64,000 nucleotides of DNA from Lentzea xinjiangensis (lineage in GTDB: Bacteria > Actinomycetota > Actinomycetes > Mycobacteriales > Pseudonocardiaceae), in NCBI RefSeq assembly GCF_900110955.1, contig NZ_FOFR01000030.1, forward strand, positions 31,930-95,929, written 5' to 3'. The notes below the pieces were generated by a model that worked only from the letters and a program-made list of their open reading frames with translations, was not told the DNA's origin and did no database searches. Within the stretch, counting starts at the first letter, position 1. Every line of letters starts with the position of its first letter. Positions 16,760 to 24,349 of this stretch are shown here, in pieces. A program made the translations under genes and the position numbers.

Positions 16760-16897
16760 ATGAGCCCCACCGATTTCACGCTGAATGTCACCCTCGTGGA
16801 CGCGGGCGCGTCGCCCAGCGCGCCGACCGGTGACTGCACGGATGACAACTGCGGCTCCGGCAACACCGCCAGCGACGCCTGCGTGACCAACGGCTGA
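16760..16897 (+). CDS. FxLD-family lanthipeptide precursor (FTLN variant)
   Basis: The 45-aa peptide has a leader 'MSPTDFTLNVTLVDAG' and a short core rich in Cys, Ser, Thr and Asp: GDCTDDNCGSG followed by NTASDACVTNG. Three Cys and six Ser or Thr between residues 18 and 43 could form up to three lanthionine rings. The leader motif is FTLN where the family has FxLD, so the last position is changed from Asp to Asn. GGAAGGA at 16748-16754 is a strong ribosome-binding site. It sits between the methyltransferase and LanB genes, as in other FxLD loci, and is followed by a hairpin that could raise its level relative to the enzymes. The cleavage site is unknown; it may lie near residues 20-24. Confidence 0.9.
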   Translation: MSPTDFTLNVTLVDAGASPSAPTGDCTDDNCGSGNTASDACVTNG

Positions 16898-16915
16898 TCT
16901 TCCGGCGTTCTCGAT

Positions 16916-16942
16916 GGCCCGGTTCCGCGCGGGGACCGGGCC
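16916..16942 (+). terminator. Hairpin between precursor and LanB, possible attenuator
   Basis: GGCCCGGT (16916-16923) pairs with ACCGGGCC (16935-16942) around an 11-nt loop, 18 bp after the precursor stop. No T-run follows. Such hairpins after RiPP precursors commonly cause partial termination or stabilise the precursor mRNA. Confidence 0.5.
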
Positions 16943-16969
16943 CGCCACGTGAAGGGGAAGGGGAACCCG

Positions 16970-19792
16970 ATGCAGCGCTTCTACGACGTGCTGGACGCGG
17001 CGCTGATCAGAGCCACGACGATCCCGAACGAGATCGACCTTCCGCCGTGGCCGGACCTCGAGGCCGAGGACGTCACCGGCTGGACCGACTGGCTGCGGCG
17101 GCTGTGGCGCATCACCGAGTTCGCGGCCGCAGTGCACCACGCGTCACCGGTGCTGTCGGCCGCAGTGCACAAGACGCTCGATTCCCCGGGCCGTCCTGTC
17201 GCATCATCGCGCGAGCTGCGCAGGGTGGTCGACGCTGTCTCACGGTATCTGCTGCGGTGGCAGAGCCGCGCCACCCCGTACGGCCGGTTCGCCGGGGTCG
17301 CACCCGTGCGGCTTGCCGCACCGGCCGCAGTCCGGTGGGGAACAGACCACCAGGTGCGGTTGCAGCCGGACGCGCTGGCACTGCACGACCAGATCCGCGC
17401 GCTGGAAGCCCGGCTTGCGGTGCTGCGCAAGGCCAACGTCGTCACCAACAGCCTGGGGTTCGCTCGCGGGTCGCGCTGGGTCGTCCCGGCCGCGGCCACC
17501 CCGGAGACCGGGACCGGCGCATCGTTGTGCGATGTCGAAATCGAACTGACCGCACCGGTACGGCTGGCGATCGACACCGGCCGCCGCCCCGTGCCGTTCG
17601 CCGAGCTCACCGCGAGCCTCGCCGCCACCGCCCCGCAGGCCGACACCCTCGTCATCGAGACGATGCTGGCCGGGCTCGTCGCGCACAGTGTGCTGATCTC
17701 GTCGATCCGGCCCGCGATGACCACGACCGACCCCGCCGGCCACCTCGCCCGCTTCACCGCCGACGCCCCTCGTGCGACCGCGCCGCCGGCGGCTGCGCTC
17801 CGGCTCGACTGCGCGGTCTGTCTGCCGGACGCGGTGCTGCGGGAAGCCGAGTACGCAGCCTTGATCCTGGCCCGCATCGCCCCGCCGGTGAGCGGTTGGG
17901 CGGCCTATCACCAGGACTTCCTGGAGCGCTACGGTCCCCACACAGCAGTACCGGTGCGGGAGGTGGTCAGCGGATCAGGGCTCGGTTATCCCGCCGGCTA
18001 CCGGGGTTCACATCGCCATGAGGCGCGCGATCTCGGCACGCGTGCTGTGACCCTGCTCACGATCGCCCAGCGCGCGGCCCTGCAGCGTCATCACGAAGTC
18101 GTCTTGGGCGACACCCTGATCACGCGTCTGACCGGCGAGCAGCGGCAACCGGTCCCGCACACCGAACTGCGATTCCACCTCGCCGCCCCGACCCCCGGAG
18201 ATCTGGATCGCGGCGACTTCACCCTCTGGATCAGCGCTGCCGCCCGGCATGCCGGCGTCACCGCGGGCCGTTTTCTGCACCTGTTCGACCCGGCCGAACG
18301 CGAGCGGTTCCAGCGCGCCTATACCCACCTGCCCACGCAGCTGCCGGATGCCCTCATCGCCCAGATGTCCGTACCGCCCCTGGCGCCGCGAATGACCGCC
18401 GTCGCCCAGGTTCCCGAGATCCTCCCGGTCCTGACGTTGGGGGAGTACCGCGACACCGCCGAGCACGGCGAGGTCATCGAGGTGGACGATCTCGCGGTGG
18501 TCGCCGACGCCCACCGCATGTGGCTGGTGTCGCTGTCGCGGGACCGTCCCGTCGAACCGCTGCTGCTCAACGCAGTCGACCTGGCCGGCGGCCAGCAGCC
18601 ACTGGCTCGCTTCCTCACCGAGATCTCCACCGCACGCTGCGCCCCGTGCCGCCCGGTCACCTGGGGAGCGCTGGCCCGTGACCTGCCCTTCCTGCCGCGC
18701 CTGCGACACGGACGATCGATCCTGCACCCGGCACGCTGGCGCGTGGAGGCCTCCGAGCTGCCCCCGAGCACGGCGTCGCACCGCGAGTGGCGCGCGGGCT
18801 GGGAACAGCTGCGCGGCACTTACCGCATCCCTGCACAGGTGTTCCTCGGAGCCGCCGACACCCGCGTCCGCCTGGACCTCGACGAGCCGGCGCACCTGAC
18901 GCTGCTGCGCCGCCACCTCGCCCGTCACGCCACGGCGATCCTGACCGAACCCGGCGACCCCGCGGGATGGCTGCACGGACGCGCTCACGAGGTGATGCTG
19001 ACGCTGGCACGCACACCGGCCGAGCAACCGACGCCGTGGCCACGGCAGCGGGTGGCCACAGCGAGCACCACCGCGCACCAGCCGGGCCGGTCACGCTGGC
19101 TCTACGCCAAGCTCTACGGCCGCGTCGACGACATCCTGCACCAGGTTCCCGCCCTCGGTGACGCCTACAGCCCGGCCTCGTGGTTCATCCGCTACCACAA
19201 CCCCGCGCCTCACCTGCGGCTGCGGCTGGCCCTGCGCGACGACAACGAGTTCGCGTGCACCGCACGCCGGCTGGGCGTGTGGGCCGACCGGCTGCGCGAC
19301 GCCGGCGTGCTGGCCGACTACACCCTCGACACCTACCGGCCCGAACCCCGATTCGGCACCGGCGCCACACTGGCCGCCGCCGAGGCCGTGTTCGCCGCCG
19401 ACTCCCGCACTGTGCTCACCCACCTGCACCTCGACCCGGTCGCGCGCACCGCCGCCGGCATGATCGCCATCACGGCCGGATTCGCCGACAACGGCCTCAC
19501 CTGGCTGCTCGAGCACGTCGACCACCACGGCCACCGACCGGCAGACCGCGTCGCGCAGCACCGCGACACCGTCATCGACACCGCCCGCCACCGCGACACC
19601 GCCCTGCAGACCGCGCTCGCTCGCTACCGCACCCTCGCCCAGGCCAACGGCCTCGACACCGACCAAGTGCTGACAGACCTGCTACACCTGCACCACGCAC
19701 GCTCCATCGGCCCCGACCTCACCTCCGAGCGGTACTGCCTACGGCTGGCCCGTACCGCCGCCAAGACCATGCTGCTGCGGGACGCGTCATGA
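16970..19792 (+). CDS. Class I lanthipeptide dehydratase (LanB)
   Basis: The 940-aa protein is a full-length LanB. The N-terminal dehydratase part shows 'LLRWQSRATPYGRFAGVAPV' (the R..TP.G.FAGVA signature), 'HQDFLERYGPHTAVPVREVV' and 'LAPRMTAVAQVP'. The last 270 residues form the SpaB_C elimination domain ('SRWLYAKLYGRVDDILHQVP', SWFIRYHNPAPHLRLRL). LanB activates Ser and Thr with glutamyl-tRNA and eliminates glutamate to give dehydroamino acids. ATG 16970 is chosen because GGGGAAGGGGAA lies directly upstream; a GTG at 16949 is less likely. Its stop overlaps the LanC start. Presence of its own SpaB_C domain makes the separate SpaB_C-like protein at 20901 notable. Confidence 0.93.
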   Translation: MQRFYDVLDAALIRATTIPNEIDLPPWPDLEAEDVTGWTDWLRRLWRITEFAAAVHHASPVLSAAVHKTLDSPGRPVASSRELRRVVDAVSRYLLRWQSRATPYGRFAGVAPVRLAAPAAVRWGTDHQVRLQPDALALHDQIRALEARLAVLRKANVVTNSLGFARGSRWVVPAAATPETGTGASLCDVEIELTAPVRLAIDTGRRPVPFAELTASLAATAPQADTLVIETMLAGLVAHSVLISSIRPAMTTTDPAGHLARFTADAPRATAPPAAALRLDCAVCLPDAVLREAEYAALILARIAPPVSGWAAYHQDFLERYGPHTAVPVREVVSGSGLGYPAGYRGSHRHEARDLGTRAVTLLTIAQRAALQRHHEVVLGDTLITRLTGEQRQPVPHTELRFHLAAPTPGDLDRGDFTLWISAAARHAGVTAGRFLHLFDPAERERFQRAYTHLPTQLPDALIAQMSVPPLAPRMTAVAQVPEILPVLTLGEYRDTAEHGEVIEVDDLAVVADAHRMWLVSLSRDRPVEPLLLNAVDLAGGQQPLARFLTEISTARCAPCRPVTWGALARDLPFLPRLRHGRSILHPARWRVEASELPPSTASHREWRAGWEQLRGTYRIPAQVFLGAADTRVRLDLDEPAHLTLLRRHLARHATAILTEPGDPAGWLHGRAHEVMLTLARTPAEQPTPWPRQRVATASTTAHQPGRSRWLYAKLYGRVDDILHQVPALGDAYSPASWFIRYHNPAPHLRLRLALRDDNEFACTARRLGVWADRLRDAGVLADYTLDTYRPEPRFGTGATLAAAEAVFAADSRTVLTHLHLDPVARTAAGMIAITAGFADNGLTWLLEHVDHHGHRPADRVAQHRDTVIDTARHRDTALQTALARYRTLAQANGLDTDQVLTDLLHLHHARSIGPDLTSERYCLRLARTAAKTMLLRDAS

Positions 19793-20886
19793 GCACCGGG
19801 CAGTCACTCAGCGGCGGCGCCGCAGGGATCGCGCTCCTGCGGCTCGAACAGGCACACACCGGCGCCGCCGGCTGGGACTCGGCGCACACCGCACTGCTGC
19901 AGGCCACCGCCGGCGCTGTGAGCAGCGCGGTGGACACCGGCCTGTTCTACGGCGCGCCGGCGCTGTCGTTCGTCCTGCACGCCGCGCGCGATCTCCCTGA
20001 CCTGCGGCACGCCAGGGAGACCGTCGACACGGCGACCGCCGCGATCACCCGAACACGGCTGGCACAGGCCCACAAGCGCATCGACCGGCACCGTCGACCG
20101 GCGATCACCGAGTACGACCTCATCAGCGGACTGACCGGGCTCGGGGTCACCGCCCGCCGCAGCGGCAACCACGACCTGCTCCGCCAAATCCTCCAGTACC
20201 TCGTGCGGCTGACCGAACCGCTCGACGGCCTGCCCGGCTGGTGGACCCTGCACAGCCACCAGCGCAACAAGCCCGCGCCCGCGGGCGGCCACTCCAACCA
20301 CGGCATGGCACACGGCATCACCGGACCACTGACACTGCTGGCACTCACGCACCTCGACGGCATCCACGTCACCGGCCAGACCGCCGCCATCGCCCGGATC
20401 TGCGACTGGCTCGACACCTGGGAGCAACACCACAACGGCCGCGACCGCTGGTGGCCCAAAACCATCACCCTCGCCGAACTCGACTCCGCAACCCCTCACC
20501 AGACAGGCCCGCACCAACCCTCGTGGTGCTACGGCACTCCAGGGATCACACGCGCACTGCACGCCGCGGCACGGGCAATGGACGATCACCTCCGCCAGCA
20601 GACCGCCGAGCAGGCCCTCTCCGACTGCCTCGCCGACCCGGCCCAACTCGGCCGTCTCACCGGCAGGACCCTCTGCCACGGCACCGGCGGCCTGCTGATC
20701 ACCGCGCGCCGCATCGCCGCCGACGCACGCGGACACATCGACCTCACCCCGGCCCTGACGCACCATCAGCACACCCCGGCACCGGCCGACGAACCGCCCG
20801 GCTTCCTCACCGGCGCCGCCGGCGCAACCCTGGCCCATCTCGCGACCAACGTCACCTCATGGGACGCCTGCCTGCTGCTGAGCTGA
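19789..20886 (+). CDS. Lanthionine synthetase C-like cyclase (LanC)
   Basis: The 365-aa protein starts in an ATGA overlap with LanB. LanC cyclases add Cys thiols to dehydrated residues using a zinc ion. The zinc ligands are present: SWCYGTPG near residue 247 and LCHGTGG near residue 297 (Cys, Cys, His). Also present are SLSGGAAGIALLRLE at the N-terminus, GHSNHGMAHGITGPL and PGFLTGAAGATLAHL, which are repeats of the alpha/alpha barrel. Length and motif order match active LanC proteins. It should act on the precursor at 16760 after LanB. Confidence 0.93.
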   Translation: MSTGQSLSGGAAGIALLRLEQAHTGAAGWDSAHTALLQATAGAVSSAVDTGLFYGAPALSFVLHAARDLPDLRHARETVDTATAAITRTRLAQAHKRIDRHRRPAITEYDLISGLTGLGVTARRSGNHDLLRQILQYLVRLTEPLDGLPGWWTLHSHQRNKPAPAGGHSNHGMAHGITGPLTLLALTHLDGIHVTGQTAAIARICDWLDTWEQHHNGRDRWWPKTITLAELDSATPHQTGPHQPSWCYGTPGITRALHAAARAMDDHLRQQTAEQALSDCLADPAQLGRLTGRTLCHGTGGLLITARRIAADARGHIDLTPALTHHQHTPAPADEPPGFLTGAAGATLAHLATNVTSWDACLLLS

Positions 20887-20900
20887 CCGAAAGGCCACCC

Positions 20901-21779
20901 GTGCAGACCACCCTCTGGACACAGCGCAACCTCACGTTCCCCGGCGCCAGCGCCGAAGAACGGGAACGCCACGCCGTCGCACACCTCTCCCAGGCCCTTA
21001 CAGAACTACGCGAGCGCGGCCTGACCCTCAGGTGGTGGTTCGTCCGCAAAGGCGCCTGGCGGATCCGCTACCAACTCACGGACTCAGCCACCGACCTCCG
21101 CGAGCGCGGGCTGACCACCAGGTGGCCAGTCCGCAAGGACATCTGGCGGTTCCTCCACTCAATCACGGGCTCCGCAATCGGCTTCCTCCACGATCCGGTG
21201 CATCCCGCCCTCACCGCAGGACTCCCATGGACTCGTGACATTTACGAACCCGAGACGCATGCCTTCGGCGGCCCCGAGAGCATGGCCCTCGCCCACGAAC
21301 TCTTCTGCCGGGACAGCAGCTTTCTGCTCCCTTATCTCGCCACCGATCCGGCCGACAGGCGCGAGCGATCCCTCGTTCTGTTCACCGCGCTGATGCGCGC
21401 GGCAGGCCTCGATACCAACGAGCAAGGCGACGTCTGGGCACAAGTCGCCCAGTACCGCCCCGCAGCCTCAACCGAATCGGTTGACCCGCACACGTGGGCC
21501 GCCTTCACAGCGGACGTCGGCCACCTGCTCCGAGGAACACCCCGCGCCGGCACCGTCGATCCAAACTGGCTCGTCGCGTTCACCCACACCGGCAACTCAC
21601 TCAAAAGCCTTCGAGAACAGGGACTACTCACCCGCGGTATCCGGGCGATCGTCACCCTCCACGTCATCTTCGCCTGGAACCGACTCGGCCTGACGGCACC
21701 GACGCAAGCCAGCCTCGCCACCGCGGCGAAGGAAGCGATCTTCGGCGCAGCACCCGGTACCAACGCAGTGCTCACATGA
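20901..21779 (+). CDS. Thiopeptide-type biosynthesis protein (stand-alone SpaB_C-like)
   Basis: The 292-aa protein starts at GTG 20901 behind GAAAGG, 14 bp after the LanC stop. Features of the SpaB_C/thiopeptide-type family are 'MQTTLWTQRNLTFPGASAEE', RWWFVRKGAWRIRY, 'YEPETHAFGGPESMALAHEL' and 'SLVLFTALMRAAGLDT'. In this family the YEPE...GG.E.M segment is highly characteristic. The domain catalyses glutamate elimination in split LanB systems, but here LanB already carries one, so this protein may have another role such as a partner or a recognition subunit. Two copies of an 'LRERGLT.RW..VRK..WR' unit lie in tandem near residues 35-85, a probable internal duplication. Confidence 0.85.
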   Translation: MQTTLWTQRNLTFPGASAEERERHAVAHLSQALTELRERGLTLRWWFVRKGAWRIRYQLTDSATDLRERGLTTRWPVRKDIWRFLHSITGSAIGFLHDPVHPALTAGLPWTRDIYEPETHAFGGPESMALAHELFCRDSSFLLPYLATDPADRRERSLVLFTALMRAAGLDTNEQGDVWAQVAQYRPAASTESVDPHTWAAFTADVGHLLRGTPRAGTVDPNWLVAFTHTGNSLKSLREQGLLTRGIRAIVTLHVIFAWNRLGLTAPTQASLATAAKEAIFGAAPGTNAVLT

Positions 21780-21903
21780 ACCATGCCGTCAAGATCAGAT
21801 GCGATGTCGATCGCGCTCGGACCACGCGCCACAATGGACGCCCACCCGATCGGTATCCATGAAGATCGGCGGCACTTGCACTGCCTGATTGCCCGGCAGT
21901 GCG

Positions 21904-22428
21904 AGGTCCGACCCCGCACTGCCGAGCGGGCACTTCGAACGGATCGCCGCGGCCCTGCGTGACTTCGTCCAGGTCCGTTAGACCCTCGACTTCGTGGGTG
22001 CGCTGCCTGCCATGTGGTCGAGACGGGACATGCGCAACATCGGCATCCTCGCCGGTCTGCTCCGAGGCGAGGAGGTCTCGATGCCGCTGAGCACGATGGT
22101 CTGCCACCAGATCAGCACCGCCGAGGATGCGCAGGCCTAACTCGACCACGTCGGGACCGGCCACTACCCCCGGATCGACTTCATGCTCGAACTCATGGGC
22201 TGGTCGCTGCCCGTCGGCGAGGTGCAGATCTCCGTCGGCGAGGTGCAGATCTCCGTCGACCCGCTGTTCGTGGCCTTCTCCAGCGCCAGGATCACCAACG
22301 CCGCCGAAGTCGCGGCCGCCCTGGCTGCCGGCGATCAGCTCGTACCCGTCGACGTCAGCCCCGCTCCCGGCTCCACCGTGCTCGGGCGCCGCACACCCTT
22401 CCCCGCGGCTGACGGCAACCGCTGCTGA
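21904..22428 (+). pseudogene. Degenerate gene of unknown family with two stops
   Basis: One frame reads coherently from 'SGHFERIAAALRDFVQ' to 'VPVDVSPAPGSTVLGR' but carries in-frame stops at about 21979 and 22138. Coherent segments include LDFVGALPAMWSR, 'NIGILAGLLRGEEVSMP' and 'MLELMGWSLPVGEVQISV'. A 21-bp unit encoding GEVQISV is repeated in tandem at 22214-22255. I do not recognise the family. It is most likely a decayed gene downstream of the lanthipeptide operon; a 22183-22428 subframe could still be translated. Confidence 0.45.
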
Positions 22429-22635
22429 GAACTACGCGCACCGAACCGTCGAACAGCGGATCGCAGGGACGGTGGTGGCACGCAACTCCGCCCGCAGCCC
22501 AACGACCCGGTCGAACTGGTGGTCTGGGACTAAGAGTTCCTAACAGATAAACGGGCGTGTCGTGTAGGGGAACAGCGGTTCCAGTCGAGCCCGCAGCTCA
22601 TCCGTCAAGACCGGTGCTGAGCGGCCGCGTCCACC

Positions 22636-22878
22636 TCAGTTCCCAGGCTGCTGCGGCATCGTCACCGGCCGGCCGTTGTAGTGACCGCCCAAGCAGGTCA
22701 GCTTGTCCGGGGCGCTCCCCGAGATGGGCACCGGGAGGCCCCCACCGACCAGGCACTGCACCACCGAGATCTCCGCCGGCTCGGGACCCGGCTGAGCCAT
22801 CGCCGGGCCGGCGACGCCCACCACCGCGGCGGCCGCCAGCGCGACCGCCGCCGGAACCGTCCTCATCGTCCGTCGCAT
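22636..22878 (-). CDS. Small secreted protein with two cysteines
   Basis: The 80-aa product begins at ATG 22878 behind GGAGTGTCGCG. It has a clear signal peptide: basic MRRTMRT, a hydrophobic alanine and valine core, and a GPAMAQ cleavage site. The mature part of about 55 residues includes VVQCLVGGGLPVPISG and LTCLGGHYNGRPV, with two Cys that could form one disulfide. It resembles short secreted actinomycete proteins of unknown role. It stands alone in its orientation. Confidence 0.65.
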   Translation of the reverse strand: MRRTMRTVPAAVALAAAAVVGVAGPAMAQPGPEPAEISVVQCLVGGGLPVPISGSAPDKLTCLGGHYNGRPVTMPQQPGN

Positions 22879-22999
22879 CGCGACACTCCTATCTTCGACT
22901 GCACTCCCCTGACGCACCTTGCCTACCCGGACGGATCCGGAAGACCCGCTGCATCACCCTTCCGAGCGATCGGAACTATTCCCTTCGGGAGCCGGGCTG

Positions 23000-23145
23000 C
23001 CACCGAGCAGCCGGAACCACACCCGTATAGCACCTGTCGATCGGCAGTCGTTTCCGCCCTGGATCGCGTGTACTGCGCGGCACCACCGGGAGCAGCGGCT
23101 CGATCCGCTGCCACAGATCGTCCGAGACGATCCACGGCGGCAACT
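23000..23145 (-). pseudogene. Relic of an IS5-type transposase N-terminus
   Basis: The minus strand reads 'VSDDLWQRIEPLLPVVPRST' followed by DPGRKRLPIDR, the start of an IS5-group DDE transposase (usual form 'SDELWARIEPLLP', then 'YPGRK.LDDR'). The frame breaks after about 45 residues, and no catalytic DDE region or inverted repeats were found. It is a small remnant of an insertion sequence. Confidence 0.6.
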
Positions 23146-23181
23146 AGGTTCCCGCCTCACCTGGCAAATCGCTCTTGTACC

Positions 23182-23730
23182 ATGATCTGTCTCAAGTCTG
23201 CGCCACGGCCTGTCCCGGCAGGAGTGTCATTTCTTCCGGTACTGCCGCACCATGTGCTCGTGAACGAGCAACTCGTGGCGGCGCTCGCTGAGGCCGAGGA
23301 ACCGTTCCGGACGCTCGTGGACGACTCAGGCTGGGTGCACGCGTCTGTGGAGGGGCTGGTGCTCGATCTCGGTCGGTGGTGGGACGCCGGCTCCGATCTT
23401 CGGCTGGATCAGCAGAGCGCGTACAGCGTCGCCGCGAGCGAGGCCGCCCGGACCGAGGGCGGCGTGTACGTCGAGGGGTACCTCTGGCGCGACGGCCAGG
23501 CGGCGCCCGCGGCGTGGTGCGGGGTCGGCGAGAAGGTCGTGTACGGGCCACGCGCCGACGCCTATCTCGGCGTGCCGCTCTCACCCCGTTTCTGCCGGCG
23601 GGTGCAGCAGCGCAACGGCACGGCGCCGGTGCTGATGAGTCGGCACCCGAACCTGTTGCCGCTGCTCACCCGCGGGCTGCCGCCGGGCGCGGTGCTGGCC
23701 GGCGGCCGCCTGGGACCGCGCCACCGGTGA
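23182..23730 (+). CDS. Hypothetical protein
   Basis: From ATG 23182 the frame encodes 182 residues, soluble, with no signal peptide or membrane segment. Visible features are 'LVNEQLVAALAEAEEPFRTL', GRWWDAGSDLRLDQQSAY and CGVGEKVVYGPRADAYLGV. The family is not recognised. The start is uncertain: a GTG near 23260 would also fit. Codon use is normal. The gene follows the transposase relic and precedes another small hypothetical gene on the same strand. Confidence 0.55.
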   Translation: MICLKSAPRPVPAGVSFLPVLPHHVLVNEQLVAALAEAEEPFRTLVDDSGWVHASVEGLVLDLGRWWDAGSDLRLDQQSAYSVAASEAARTEGGVYVEGYLWRDGQAAPAAWCGVGEKVVYGPRADAYLGVPLSPRFCRRVQQRNGTAPVLMSRHPNLLPLLTRGLPPGAVLAGGRLGPRHR

Positions 23731-23959
23731 AGACGACCGGCCGGCAGTCCGGCACGCAGGCCTCGGCCGCGGCCCGTTGCCGGGCAGGGTCGTAACGCTG
23801 GAGCCGCCGCGCCCGAAGGTACGAATGCCGGTCCGGGACCCCTCGTCCCAACGAACTCTTCCCGGACCGGCACTCACCAGCGGCGGCCGCGCCGAACTGC
23901 GTCACGCACCTCGGCCCGCACTTCTCGCCGACCTGCGCGATCAGCCCGCCGCCAGGACC

Positions 23960-24268
23960 ATGACGGCCATGACAGATCGGATTCTGGGCGCGCTCGCAGA
24001 CTTCCACGACATGGACGGCCAGGCCCGCAACCTCGCGGACCTGGTGCTGGAGCACCTCGGCCCGACGGCCGTCGACCACGACGTCGAGGCGATCTCCCGC
24101 GACTACCTGGACGCGGTGAACACCCGCCTGAGCGACACCGGCCTGAGCGTCGACGAGAACGGCGACGTGCTCGCGGACGGGTTCGTCGACGACGATCCGC
24201 GCGAGCTCATCGACGACGCGCTGTTCAGGGCGGACCTCCAGTCGATCTGCGAGCGGCACCGGCGCTGA
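23960..24268 (+). CDS. Hypothetical acidic protein (102 aa), also present as a relic at 7.7 kb
   Basis: The acidic protein has 'ALADFHDMDGQARNLADLVL' then 'DHDVEAISRDYLDAVNTRLS' and ends DLQSICERHRR. It is probably all alpha-helical. ATG 23960 is used; ATG 23969 is three codons later. I do not recognise the family. A partly deleted copy of the same gene lies at 7722-7802, showing that this sequence has been duplicated in the replicon. Confidence 0.6.
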   Translation: MTAMTDRILGALADFHDMDGQARNLADLVLEHLGPTAVDHDVEAISRDYLDAVNTRLSDTGLSVDENGDVLADGFVDDDPRELIDDALFRADLQSICERHRR

Positions 24269-24349
24269 TCACGACGTCGGCGGCGAGGCCTTCGCTGCGG
24301 GCGGCGGGTCGGCGTGTTGCACACCGCGACGTTCCGGCAACGTACAGGC

